This document shows positions 26,270-34,588 of a DNA stretch of 64,000 nucleotides, one piece after another. Each line of letters opens with the position of its first letter. The stretch's first letter is position 1. The translations under genes were made by a program, and so were the position numbers. Source of the stretch: an uncultured Mailhella sp. GTDB taxonomy: Bacteria; Desulfobacterota; Desulfovibrionia; Desulfovibrionales; Desulfovibrionaceae. The stretch spans positions 146,849 to 210,848 of the forward strand of contig CAJTRG010000002.1 in assembly GCA_910578585.1 (NCBI GenBank), read 5' to 3'. Below the pieces are notes generated by a model, which saw only the letters and a list, made by a program, of their open reading frames with translations, had not been told where the DNA came from and made no database searches.

Positions 26270-27094
26270 TTAACGTTCTTTGAGCCGTGGGTCAAGTATA
26301 TCACGCAAGCTTTCTCCAAGCAGATTATAACCAAGCACAGTAATAAAAATTGCAAGCCCCGGAAATAAGGATAGCCAGGGCGCGTTGCTGAGTACATCTT
26401 TTCCGTCCAAAAGCATATTGCCCCAGCTGGGATAGGGCGGCTGCACGCCAAGCCCTAAAAAGCTCAAGGATGATTCCACTAAAATTGCCCCTGCAATGCC
26501 AAGGGTCGCGGAAACAAGTACAGGCGCCAGAGTATTAGGCAAAATATGCACAAACAAAATACGTGCTTTGCTTGCGCCTGATAATTTGGTGGCGAGAATA
26601 AAATCACGTTCGCGTAAAGAAAGGGTTTCGGCGCGCACAAGACGGGTTAAACCTGTCCATGATGTCAGCCCAATCACAATCATAATATTCATCATGCTTG
26701 GCTCTAAAAAGGCAATAACCGCTAAAATAAGGAAAAATGAAGGAAAACACAACATGATATCAACAATGCGCATAATAATTTCATCAATGATTCCGCCAAA
26801 ATACCCAGAAATAAGTCCAAGTGTCACACCAATCAGGGAAGAAATTCCCACAGCAATAAAGCCAACCCACAAAGAAACTCGCGCTCCGTACAAAAGGCGG
26901 GTAAAAATATCTCTGCCAATGGCATCCGTTCCCAGTAAATGTTCGGCACTGGGGGGAAATAATATCATATCAACGTTGGGTTCAGTGGGGGAGTATGGTG
27001 ATAAAAGTGGGGCAAAAATCGCCAGGGAGGTCATAAACAAGACAATGCCTGCACCAAGTATAAATAAAAAATGTCGTTTTATACACGTTATCAT
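26270..27094 (-). CDS. Peptide/nickel-type ABC transporter permease, OppC/DppC family
   Basis: A 274-residue inner-membrane permease with about six membrane segments and the N-terminal signature APLLSPYSPTEPN ... HLLGTDAIGRDIFTRLLYGA of OppC/DppC. The EAA loop (AETLSLRERDFILATKLSGA) contacts the ATPase. It pairs with the OppB-like gene two bases upstream. No binding protein or ATPase gene is adjacent, so the substrate (peptide, nickel or other) cannot be inferred. Confidence 0.9.
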   Translation of the reverse strand: MITCIKRHFLFILGAGIVLFMTSLAIFAPLLSPYSPTEPNVDMILFPPSAEHLLGTDAIGRDIFTRLLYGARVSLWVGFIAVGISSLIGVTLGLISGYFGGIIDEIIMRIVDIMLCFPSFFLILAVIAFLEPSMMNIMIVIGLTSWTGLTRLVRAETLSLRERDFILATKLSGASKARILFVHILPNTLAPVLVSATLGIAGAILVESSLSFLGLGVQPPYPSWGNMLLDGKDVLSNAPWLSLFPGLAIFITVLGYNLLGESLRDILDPRLKER

Positions 27095-27096
27095 CT

Positions 27097-28110
27097 TTAT
27101 TTCCCTGTTTGCATTGAAATTCTTGGATCAGCAAGCCGATAACAAAAATCAGCCAGCAAATTTCCCGCAAGGGTCAGTATGGCGCCAAAAACCAAATTCC
27201 CCATAATAAGAGGATAATCACGAGCCATAACCGCTGTATAAAAGAGCTGACCAAGCCCGGGAAGCGCAAAAATACTTTCAATAATAACACTTCCGCCAAT
27301 CAGCCCGGGAATGGATAAACCTAGAAGGGTAATCACAGGAAGAAGCGCGTTGCGAAGTGCATGTTTATAAATAATCATTCTGTGTGTGAGCCCCTTGGCC
27401 TTTGCCGTCAAAATAAAATCCTGACGCAAAACCTCAAGCATGGAAGATCGCAAAAAACGTGAAGTTCCGGCAATAGCTCCAAGGGTTGAAACAATAATGG
27501 GCAAAATTAAATGATGAAGAATATCAAAACATTGCTGAAAAAGTGACAATTCATGAAAATTTAAACTGGTAATCCCTGACAGAGGCACAAGACTATGCTC
27601 AATGCCAAAATACAGCATTAAAAGAAGAGCCAGCCAAAAACCCGGCATGGCAAATCCTAAAAAGACTAAAAAGGTAAAAAACTTATCAATAAATTTTCCC
27701 TGATGCACAGCAGAAATAATCCCAATAGGCAGCGCAAGCAGCAGGGCAAGGAAAAGGGAAGTGACATTGAGTCCCACCGTCAGAGGCAAACGTTCCACAA
27801 TCTTGTCAATAACAGGCCGTCCGTCTCCAGATAAAGAATTGCCAAAATCAAATTGCACCAGGCGTGAAAGCCAATCATAATACTGCACAAAAAGCGGCTT
27901 ATCAAGTCCATACAGTGCATTTAACTTCTCGCGATAGGCTTCATTGACAAGCGGATTCAAACTTGTTTGCATATCCGTTGGTGAGCCGGGCGCTAAATGC
28001 ATAACAAAAAAACTAATAAGGGTAATTCCTAAAAATATAAGCATTATCCATAAAAGTTTTTTTGAAAAATACAGAACTGAATGGGCAAATGAAGACTGTG
28101 CAGACAGCAA
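27097..28110 (-). CDS. Peptide/nickel-type ABC transporter permease, OppB/DppB family, TTG start
   Basis: A permease of about 337 residues with membrane segments, the first being LWIMLIFLGITLISFFVMHL followed by the OppB landmark APGSPTD. The EAA loop is MLEVLRQDFILTAKAKGLT. I start it at a TTG (28110), four bases after the stop of the preceding gene, because AAGGAG sits in the end of that gene at correct spacing. An ATG at 28203 would overlap it by 90 bases and add an odd tail. It is translationally linked to the RdgC-like pair upstream and to OppC downstream. Confidence 0.87.
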   Translation of the reverse strand: MLSAQSSFAHSVLYFSKKLLWIMLIFLGITLISFFVMHLAPGSPTDMQTSLNPLVNEAYREKLNALYGLDKPLFVQYYDWLSRLVQFDFGNSLSGDGRPVIDKIVERLPLTVGLNVTSLFLALLLALPIGIISAVHQGKFIDKFFTFLVFLGFAMPGFWLALLLMLYFGIEHSLVPLSGITSLNFHELSLFQQCFDILHHLILPIIVSTLGAIAGTSRFLRSSMLEVLRQDFILTAKAKGLTHRMIIYKHALRNALLPVITLLGLSIPGLIGGSVIIESIFALPGLGQLFYTAVMARDYPLIMGNLVFGAILTLAGNLLADFCYRLADPRISMQTGK

Positions 28111-28114
28111 GGAC

Positions 28115-28666
28115 TTATGCTCCTTGAGAAATATCGTGGTGTATCCAGGTATTGATTGCCTGAACTTCATCCTGCCAAGCTTTTTCAGCAAGGCGAATTT
28201 CAAGGAATTGTTTATACACTTCGTCGATGAGCTCTAAACCTTCGGAAATAAACTGCATTTTAATATAAAAGGTTGCGTCCTCATCAGCTTCATTTTCACT
28301 TTCTTTGCTGATAACAGGTGTTTTGAAGGAATTGAGGCAAAAATCTTCTGCTTTTAATGAAACTTGCCAAACCATTTCATCTTTATAAAAATTGACAAGA
28401 GCACGGACAACCTTTTTGCCTGTGGAAAGCCCCAGTCTGGCTTCACGAAGAGGAGAAAAGGATCCGGAAACAGAAGCTGTTTCCTGATGTTCACCTTCAC
28501 CGCCGCGCACAACCAAACGCTGCTCAATGCGCACATGGAAGCTGTACTCACCGTTTGTGGCTCTGAAAAGCCCATCAGCATATTCACTTCTGTACCATAA
28601 CCAGGTAAGAAATTCCTGTCCTAACAAAATATCTATATTATCGCCAAGATAAGCTGCTTCTGTCAT
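28115..28666 (-). CDS. RdgC-like protein, C-terminal half encoded separately
   Basis: A 183-residue protein. Its order of features matches the second half of RdgC: FLTWLWYRSEYADG near residue 19 resembles the LTEWVRSG region, followed by a strand-rich part with LSTGKKVVRALVNFYKDEMV and a closing FISEGLELIDEVYKQF helix. It lies 11 bases behind the gene for the N-terminal half. Together they add up to slightly more than a normal ~300-residue RdgC ring protein, which binds DNA and restrains RecA. Similarity is weak and by eye; if wrong, the gene is hypothetical. Confidence 0.6.
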   Translation of the reverse strand: MTEAAYLGDNIDILLGQEFLTWLWYRSEYADGLFRATNGEYSFHVRIEQRLVVRGGEGEHQETASVSGSFSPLREARLGLSTGKKVVRALVNFYKDEMVWQVSLKAEDFCLNSFKTPVISKESENEADEDATFYIKMQFISEGLELIDEVYKQFLEIRLAEKAWQDEVQAINTWIHHDISQGA

Positions 28667-28677
28667 TGTTCTTTCCT

Positions 28678-29298
28678 TTAATCAATATTGAATGTTGTTG
28701 GTTCAAGTTCGTCAAGTTTGTCTTCACAGCCACTTCCTAAAATATTTTGGGCTAGGGAGTAGGGGAGTACTTGTTCAATGTGAACATCAAAACTTCTCAC
28801 AAAATATTCTGTAAACATATCAATAACTTTTCTTTGTACAGAAGCAAAATAAATGGTTTTGTGGCTGTAATCCCAAATTACTTCAAAGACCGCAGGAATG
28901 GGGAGTGTACGCGCACGCAGACGAAGTTTTACTTGTTCAATAATTTCTTTCTTTCTGTCTTTACTGATGTATTTCTTGCCAAGTTCTGCCATTTTTGCTT
29001 CGTCCTGACGAAGAGCAATCGTCACATGCTTTTTGATAATTGCAGGTGCAACACGCCGCGTATCTACACGAAAAGCAAAAACTATAAATTCGCTTTTGCG
29101 CGGACTTGATGTGGCAAAATCCAAATCAAGCATATCATCAAAATTCGTCCAGCCATATCCACGTTCATCTGCCGTATCATCAATGTCTATCATGGCATAT
29201 TTGCGCAGTACATCTTCAATAGAATCATAAATTTCAGGCTTTACATCATCAAGAACTCTAAAGCGTGTAAAACTTGTGCTAGATTTTAGAAAGCTCAT
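28678..29298 (-). CDS. rdgC: RdgC-like recombination-associated protein, N-terminal half
   Basis: A 206-residue protein resembling the first two-thirds of RdgC: MSFLKSSTSFTRFRV, then KSEFIVFAFRVDTRRVAPAI (the conserved strand before the helix), a Lys/Arg-rich helix KKYISKDRKKEIIEQVKLRL, and LPIPAVFEVIWDYSHKTIYF. It stops where a full-length RdgC would continue, and the missing part appears in the next gene. RdgC forms a ring on DNA and modulates RecA. It opens an operon with the C-half gene and oppB/oppC-like permeases. Confidence 0.7.
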   Translation of the reverse strand: MSFLKSSTSFTRFRVLDDVKPEIYDSIEDVLRKYAMIDIDDTADERGYGWTNFDDMLDLDFATSSPRKSEFIVFAFRVDTRRVAPAIIKKHVTIALRQDEAKMAELGKKYISKDRKKEIIEQVKLRLRARTLPIPAVFEVIWDYSHKTIYFASVQRKVIDMFTEYFVRSFDVHIEQVLPYSLAQNILGSGCEDKLDELEPTTFNID

Positions 29299-29326
29299 AA
29301 AAACCCCTTATTTGTTAATCTTAATA

Positions 29327-29355
29327 ATTTTACTTTAATCAAGCCGTTTAATCAA
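29327..29355 (-). promoter_or_regulatory. Promoter of the rdgC-like operon
   Basis: On the minus strand TTGATT (29355-29350), a 17-base spacer and TAAAAT (29332-29327), about 28 bases before the gene start. Confidence 0.5.
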
Positions 29356-29481
29356 ATATTTTGTCACAGATAAAAATTAAATTTTAAAGTAAAGTTTTTA
29401 GTAAGTTACACGATATAATTGTTAAAGGCTAAAAAGCCTTGAAATGCTAATCTTCATAAAAACTCCTAATAAAAACTCCTA

Positions 29482-29523
29482 AACATAGTAGAGAAGTTAC
29501 CAATGTTGCTTCTCTACTATGTT
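29482..29523 (+). terminator. Orphan terminator-like hairpin
   Basis: AACATAGTAGAGAAG and CTTCTCTACTATGTT pair perfectly (15 bases) around a 12-base loop, followed by TTAATAG. No gene lies upstream on the plus strand, so it may be left over from a lost gene. Confidence 0.45.
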
Positions 29524-29982
29524 TTAATAGATTGAAAATTATATATAATTCTAAAATACTCTTATAAATTAGTTGGTTATTAACAGACAGCCTCATACAT
29601 GGAATAAATTTGTTATAGAAAATAAGTGCATGATAAAATAAAAAAGCAATATCAATACGAACGCACTAAAACTGAATAAAATCATTATAAAATAAATCAT
29701 ACTCAAGCTCACTGCTTTATTTTTTATTTAAAATTTAACAGTTGGACTTATAATTTATTTATCAATAAAATTTTCTGCCATATTCAAGTAATTAAAAAGT
29801 GATATGATTAATAACTAGTTGTAATATTTTAGCATTACTTTTGTCTCATATGTCTCATAATGTAAATTATGTAAACTTTTATGAGTAATATAATAATGAT
29901 ATCTAAATAATAAACAAATATTCCCATACAATTGTAACTGTAACGGTATTTGCCTTAAGCAACTTAATTGTATTTTATATTG

Positions 29983-31824
29983 CTATGAATTTTTATCTAT
30001 AAAAACAGAAAAACAGTTAGCTGATTTTTTAATTAAATATATCTCTCCCCTACTTTTCTCTTTTTTTTCACAAGGAAGCTCATTATCAAGACTTGAAGCT
30101 TCTTTTGCTTCGTCCTTTTTGCGGGAGAAGTGCATGCCTGCAAGAAACGCTTTTTTCACTTCGTCAGAAGGCGCAATGCCCGCCGCCTGTAAAATTTCTT
30201 CAATTTCAAAATCATCTTCATCTTGAGCAGCTGCTTTTTCTTGTTCGCCAAGATCAGCGTCACAAGCCTTTTCCTGAGTTTCGTTGTCTTTTACGATTTC
30301 ATTGTTTTCTGTTTGGTTTTCTTTTGGTTCCAGTTGTGCCATATTGTTTTCCTTTTGGGTTAGAGGTTGTATATTTTCTTGTGTTTCCTTTACATTTTCG
30401 CCGCTGTCCGCAACACGAACATCAGCGCCAACCCTGCCTTCTGCTTTAGAGCAGCGCTCGGTCAGGCGTCCTTCCTGACACTCGCTGTCGCTTGCGAAAA
30501 GCGTGGTTTTCGCTTCGCTCCCGCTGCGCGGCTTCAGTGCGTCCTGCACTGCTTTTCCGCTGTCCGCAACACGAACATCAGCGCCAGCCCTGCCTTCTTC
30601 CACAAGGGCGACATGGTTTCCTTGAATTTCGGTCATAATAAAGTCATAGGGCTGACCATTGAATTCGCCTTTTTCAAGAACTGTGGTATAGAAATAAGAA
30701 CAGGAGAGTTCCACACGTTCGCCGCTTTCAATTTTTCTGATTGCTTCGGCGTCCGTGATAGTCAGGCTTGCCTGCAAATACGGCGCATTATAAACGCAGT
30801 CTGTGCCGACTGAGCCCACTCTAAACTCGCGCTGGGGCTTTTCCGCGCTGTCAAAGTGGTGGTCGCGCATGAGCGGCAGCCCGTTAAACGTTTGGGCGGC
30901 TTTTTTGAGTTCCTCGCCCTTGCGGTAACCGTAATAAAGTTTGTCCTGTTCCAAACCCAAAGCTTCGGAGTTCACAATTTCATAGCCCCAGTAGGGATCC
31001 ACGCTTTCCTTGGTGAGATTGGAAAGCTCCACATGCATAAAGCCGTTTATGTCAAAACTGCGCTTGCTCTTGCTGTCAAAAATAACTGTTCTTTTGTTCA
31101 TGGGTTCATCTTCCAGAATATCTATTTCAATGTTGACAATTTCATATTGCGGGCGTATATTTTTATCAAAAGCCATAGATGAAAGGCGCGGGGGCAGTCC
31201 CTTGCGGTGCTCGTTACTTTGGTAATGGGTAATCCTCCAGTGTTCATCATGGCTTTTTCCTTTTTCTATTGCGCTATCTGTAGACACAAAGTAGCTGTGT
31301 GCTTGCAATGTTTTGTCATCTTTTCTTGTTCCAACATCAACACTTACTTTCGCCTTTACAGGTTTTCCGTTTATTTCTTTTTCAATAGTATTTTCAAAAT
31401 AATGAAAATCTGAAAACACATTGCTTGAATGTTTTAATCCGCCTTTATCTTTATAGTGTTGTAAGACATCAGGAACATCCTCTAAAAATTCCGCTTTGTA
31501 ATGCTTCTGACTTCCTATACACTGTTTGAATTCTCTCCAAGTTCCACCTGTAAAAAGGATATCTGCTTCAATACCGTTTATTTTTGTTTGGACTGACCTA
31601 TCCTGTAAGTTATCTTTGAAAAATTGATACGCTGCTTTCTCTTTATCGTTGCCATTTTCTTTTAAATACTCGCTGAAAGATTTTGCCGGTTTTTGATAGG
31701 GAGTTAGAACATTAGAGGTCTTTTGCTTCTCTATTTTATTGCCAACTTTGCCCTCTAAATTTCCGTTTTCATCCAAGGGAACAGCGGTGCCGTTTATGGT
31801 TATCCACTTTTTCTCTTCCGGCAT
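29983..31824 (-). CDS. Phage-derived fusion: nuclease-like domain plus DUF2213 prohead domain
   Basis: A 613-residue protein with two phage parts. Residues ~45-200 (SFSEYLKENGNDKEKAAYQF; FTGGTWREFKQCIGSQKHYK) resemble the barnase/EndoU-like nuclease modules attached to phage head proteins. From ~245, RTVIFDSKSKRSFDINGFMH to YDFIMTEIQGNHVALVEEGR matches the DUF2213 prohead-type domain, which includes GLPLMRDHHF and ELSCSYFY. The rest is acidic low complexity with a duplicated GADVRVADSG segment. The last ~20 residues read into flanking DNA. The Mu gpF-like fragment starts upstream by four bases. A lone remnant with no portal, capsid or tail genes nearby. Confidence 0.7.
   Translation of the reverse strand: MPEEKKWITINGTAVPLDENGNLEGKVGNKIEKQKTSNVLTPYQKPAKSFSEYLKENGNDKEKAAYQFFKDNLQDRSVQTKINGIEADILFTGGTWREFKQCIGSQKHYKAEFLEDVPDVLQHYKDKGGLKHSSNVFSDFHYFENTIEKEINGKPVKAKVSVDVGTRKDDKTLQAHSYFVSTDSAIEKGKSHDEHWRITHYQSNEHRKGLPPRLSSMAFDKNIRPQYEIVNIEIDILEDEPMNKRTVIFDSKSKRSFDINGFMHVELSNLTKESVDPYWGYEIVNSEALGLEQDKLYYGYRKGEELKKAAQTFNGLPLMRDHHFDSAEKPQREFRVGSVGTDCVYNAPYLQASLTITDAEAIRKIESGERVELSCSYFYTTVLEKGEFNGQPYDFIMTEIQGNHVALVEEGRAGADVRVADSGKAVQDALKPRSGSEAKTTLFASDSECQEGRLTERCSKAEGRVGADVRVADSGENVKETQENIQPLTQKENNMAQLEPKENQTENNEIVKDNETQEKACDADLGEQEKAAAQDEDDFEIEEILQAAGIAPSDEVKKAFLAGMHFSRKKDEAKEASSLDNELPCEKKEKSRGEIYLIKKSANCFSVFIDKNS
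30401..30598. repeat. In-frame 156-base-period direct repeat with three hairpins
   Basis: The 42-base segment at 30401-30442 recurs at 30557-30598 with one mismatch, 156 bases (52 codons) apart, so the frame is kept. Between the copies are three hairpins: GTCAGG/CCTGAC (30461-30479), GCGAAAA/TTTTCGC (30494-30513) and CAGTGC/GCACTG (30535-30551). The stretch is visibly richer in G and C than its surroundings. Confidence 0.75.
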
Positions 31825-31827
31825 AAT

Positions 31828-32277
31828 TTAATCCTTTTGCACATCCGGCAAAACAAGTTTAAAGCGGCAGTTGCAATTAATAAGCTCTCCGGGCATGATA
31901 AATTTACCCACATCAGGGTCATACATACCCTTGTTCAGGTCAAACTTCTTGCCGTCAAAGTGTTTATGGGTTTCACGGCTCATTTTCGCGCCGGGAATAT
32001 GCACCCAGGTTGCTTCCTGAATGCCTGCTTCCAGGCTTCGAGCACGGCTGATTGCCTGCATGGCTTTATTGGTTTGGTCACGGGCTATGATTTTTGCCTT
32101 GCGTTCTGAAACGCGAAAACGGTCAGTAAGTTCCCTGCGGATATAATCCATGTCTCTGCCATTCTTGACGCCCTGCATGACAATGGTTTGCACTTGCTCA
32201 AAATAGGCTGTGTGTATGGATTTTATAAGCCCCACGTTTTCCGCAATGGTCGCCTGTAAAATATCGTAGACTTGCAA
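31828..32277 (-). CDS. Truncated phage Mu gpF-like minor head protein
   Basis: 149 residues matching only the C-terminal part of the Mu F/SPP1 gp7 head-morphogenesis family: IIARDQTNKAMQAISRARSL, then TWVHIPGAKMSRETHKHFDG, and PGELINCNCRF, where the usual CxC pair binds or stabilises the fold. Full proteins have ~150 or more further N-terminal residues. The frame opens with TTG behind AGAAGGAAA, exactly where host DNA begins, so the gene was cut by recombination. It is four bases before the fusion gene. Confidence 0.7.
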   Translation of the reverse strand: MQVYDILQATIAENVGLIKSIHTAYFEQVQTIVMQGVKNGRDMDYIRRELTDRFRVSERKAKIIARDQTNKAMQAISRARSLEAGIQEATWVHIPGAKMSRETHKHFDGKKFDLNKGMYDPDVGKFIMPGELINCNCRFKLVLPDVQKD

Positions 32278-32299
32278 AAAATTTCCTTCTCCCCTGCTT

Positions 32300-32328
32300 T
32301 TGACTATTTTTATAAAGAAACGTATACT
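32300..32328 (+). promoter_or_regulatory. Promoter of the DUF3179 gene
   Basis: TTGACT (32300-32305), a 17-base spacer and TATACT (32323-32328), then SD AGGAGT and ATG at 32348. It lies on the host side of the phage junction. Confidence 0.65.
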
Positions 32329-32347
32329 GCCTTTTCAGGAGTTTAGT

Positions 32348-33565
32348 ATGAAGCCCAGTATAGTATTTCTTTCCTTATTTCTATTGCTGACAAGTAATTT
32401 TGCTTTTCATTCAAACAGTTATGCTCTTCCGCAAACGCAGGAAGATTTGGAATATATTGCCGAACATTTAGTTCAAACCGGTGTTGATGAGAAAAATTTA
32501 CAGCCATTGGTGAACCCGCGTTTTACATCTGTCAGTCTGGCATCCATGGCACTGGATGAAAATGAACCTGTTTTTATCATTTGTACTGGCAGATTAAAGC
32601 CATTGCGTGACCGTGACGTGATTATTTTACCGCAAAAAATTATGGTCTGGCATGAAGTTCTGAATATGATTGCCCAAGACCGTGCATTTGCCGTAACCTA
32701 CAGTCCTATTTCCGGCACGTTAGCAACCTATAATACCAGACGTGACGAATTATATTTGCAATTGCAGGCAGACGGCAGACAATACAATGCCAACAGCGTG
32801 CTTCTTGATATCAATACCAACAGCCGCTGGTCACAAATGTATGGTTTATGTTTTTTGGGTACGCTTATGGGCACAGGGCTTGAACTTTTGCCTTCCTATT
32901 GGACAACGTGGAGTAAAGCGCAAGCATTTTACATCAATAGAGGTAATGCCAGAGTTTTATTGACGCCTCGTTCAACCAATAAACGTTATGGCAAGGATCC
33001 CTATGGTTCTTATAATGATCCGGAAAGCTTTTATTATAATGATAAACTTATCTACCCTGTTTCTCAAGTTGATAACCGTATGGGGCTCAAAGACATGGTT
33101 ATTGGTTTGGAACTGGACAAAAAGTTAATCGCGATAAATATCAATTATGTGAAGAAAAAAGGTATAGTCAACTTTTTCTTTGATAAATATGCCCTTGTGG
33201 CCGTGCATGATAAAGCTCTTGATGTGGTGCGTATTTTTGACCGTACTGTCTGGTTTGGCAAGGATCCGCTTGTTATTGTCAAAGATACCAGTAAAACATT
33301 TAAAGATTTACAGACACAAAGTACATGGGATTTTGACGGCGTGTGCCGAAGCGGTAACTATTTAGGCACATTTATGAAAGAATATTTTGGAATTTATTCT
33401 TTTTGGTACAGCTTTGTTGCCAATAATCCTGAAACAGAAACAGTGCCCGGAAAGAGTGAAGTTCCTGATTCTGCCCTTGAGATGGGGGTTTTCAACGATA
33501 CCCCCATTGGCGAAGATCTGAAAGGCCCTGTTGTTAACAGTGATATGAATATCCCTTGGAAATAA
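32348..33565 (+). CDS. Exported DUF3179-family protein
   Basis: About 405 residues. The start at 32348 is set by CAGGAGT and by a clear signal peptide (MKPSIVFLSLFLLLTSNFAF ... YA). The body shows the DUF3179 order: ENEPVFIICTGRLKPLRDRD, MVWHEVLNMIAQDRAFAVTYSPISGTLATYN, and DINTNSRWSQMYGLCFLGTLMGTGLELL. The last third includes FFFDKYALVAVHDK. DUF3179 proteins are extracytoplasmic and of unknown activity. It has its own promoter and runs convergent with the methyltransferase-like gene. Confidence 0.83.
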   Translation: MKPSIVFLSLFLLLTSNFAFHSNSYALPQTQEDLEYIAEHLVQTGVDEKNLQPLVNPRFTSVSLASMALDENEPVFIICTGRLKPLRDRDVIILPQKIMVWHEVLNMIAQDRAFAVTYSPISGTLATYNTRRDELYLQLQADGRQYNANSVLLDINTNSRWSQMYGLCFLGTLMGTGLELLPSYWTTWSKAQAFYINRGNARVLLTPRSTNKRYGKDPYGSYNDPESFYYNDKLIYPVSQVDNRMGLKDMVIGLELDKKLIAININYVKKKGIVNFFFDKYALVAVHDKALDVVRIFDRTVWFGKDPLVIVKDTSKTFKDLQTQSTWDFDGVCRSGNYLGTFMKEYFGIYSFWYSFVANNPETETVPGKSEVPDSALEMGVFNDTPIGEDLKGPVVNSDMNIPWK

Positions 33566-33580
33566 TTTGAAAAATTTCCT

Positions 33581-34189
33581 TTATTTCCATTCAAGATATG
33601 CCATGCCAATGGAGCCTAAGCCAAAATGCCAGCGCTCAAGCATTTTTATGGAATTATCAGGCAGAATTTGCGGCAGTTCATAGAGAATACCCTCCACTGC
33701 CCCATTCTTTAAATATTCTTGAAAGACATGCACTGAATGTTTGTTGTTGGCAAATAATTTTTCTAAAAGGCAAACAGTATATTGACTGAATATAAATGAA
33801 AAATAACCAAGATATGCTAAATTTCTTTCCGGATTTTCAAACTCAAGAAAGAGGGCTTTAGGGGCAAGTTCGTGCATTTTTTGTATGAACTTAATTTGCT
33901 CATTTTTTGCAATCGAATGTAAATTAAATAATGAAACAGCAACATCAAATGTATCAAAACTCGCGGAATCAGCATTTTCAAAATTACTTGTAATTATATG
34001 TAATTCTTTATTAAACGTTACACATGGCAAAGAATTTCTCTGACAGGCCATTTCAAAATTAACGATTTGTACAGTATTAAGATCATTTTTAATAACAGCA
34101 ATTTTGCACTGTTTCTTCTCTTGCGAAAGAAATTTTGCAATCTCATCGAACAATTTTAGGCAATAAACCTGCAAAAGATAATTTTGCAT
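33581..34189 (-). CDS. Methyltransferase-like protein of unknown function
   Basis: A 202-residue protein with a Rossmann-like pattern: KIAVIKNDLNTVQIVNFEMA, SFDTFDVAVSLFNLHSIAKN, then ELAPKALFLEFENPERNLAY and a C-terminal strand GMAYLEWK. This is the order of a class I AdoMet methyltransferase, but the Gly-rich binding loop is not evident, so it may be inactive or a different fold. It starts two bases after queD stops, and translational coupling is likely. No specific substrate can be named. Confidence 0.5.
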   Translation of the reverse strand: MQNYLLQVYCLKLFDEIAKFLSQEKKQCKIAVIKNDLNTVQIVNFEMACQRNSLPCVTFNKELHIITSNFENADSASFDTFDVAVSLFNLHSIAKNEQIKFIQKMHELAPKALFLEFENPERNLAYLGYFSFIFSQYTVCLLEKLFANNKHSVHVFQEYLKNGAVEGILYELPQILPDNSIKMLERWHFGLGSIGMAYLEWK

Positions 34190-34191
34190 AA

Positions 34192-34584
34192 TTATTCAGT
34201 CACTTCACGGTATGTAGCAGTTTGGGCAGCTTTTTCGCTGATACTGACGCTGTATAATTTGACAGGATACTCCTTCAATCGTGGTTCAATGCATTTCCAC
34301 AAATAACGCGCAATATTTTCAGATGAAGGATTGATTTTGTCAAAGGGAGGTGTTTCATTCAAAAAACAATGATCAAGCTTTTCAAGTTCTTCCCGAAGAA
34401 TTTTTTTGAGGACTGTAAAATCAGCAACAAGTTCAGTATCCTCTGTCAGTGTATCCCCTTCAACGACGAGTTCTGCCAAATAATTATGCCCATGCATATT
34501 TTCGCATTTGCCTTGATAATTGCGCAGTGCATGAGCAGATGAAAAACTTTCTCTCACTGTTAATTGCCAAAAAGAACGTGCCAT
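34192..34584 (-). CDS. queD: 6-carboxy-tetrahydropterin synthase QueD
   Basis: A 130-residue enzyme of queuosine biosynthesis that converts dihydroneopterin triphosphate to 6-carboxy-tetrahydropterin. The catalytic Cys and zinc ligands appear in FSSAHALRNYQGKCENMHGH, and the second half shows DHCFLN and SENIARYLW. Length is normal. It lies four bases behind dnaE, and the methyltransferase-like gene follows. PTPS-type enzymes share the fold, but the Cys spacing favours QueD. Confidence 0.9.
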   Translation of the reverse strand: MARSFWQLTVRESFSSAHALRNYQGKCENMHGHNYLAELVVEGDTLTEDTELVADFTVLKKILREELEKLDHCFLNETPPFDKINPSSENIARYLWKCIEPRLKEYPVKLYSVSISEKAAQTATYREVTE

Positions 34585-34588
34585 ATTT

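Larger units (their letters stand above)
29299..29982. other. AT-rich gene-free stretch beside the prophage remnant
   Basis: 684 bases with the rdgC promoter at one end, and with a long hairpin and a direct repeat (AAAAACTCCTAA twice at about 29457-29481). No ORF with an SD was found. It probably marks decayed phage or island DNA. Confidence 0.5.

Noticed and set aside
28111..28203. ATG at 28203 as start of the OppB-like permease
   Set aside because: It would overlap the preceding gene by about 90 bases, while the TTG at 28110 has an SD and gives the normal permease start.
29299..29982. CRISPR-like or tandem repeat array in the gene-free region
   Set aside because: Only two short copies of AAAAACTCCTAA and one hairpin are present; there is no regular repeat-spacer pattern here or elsewhere in the window.
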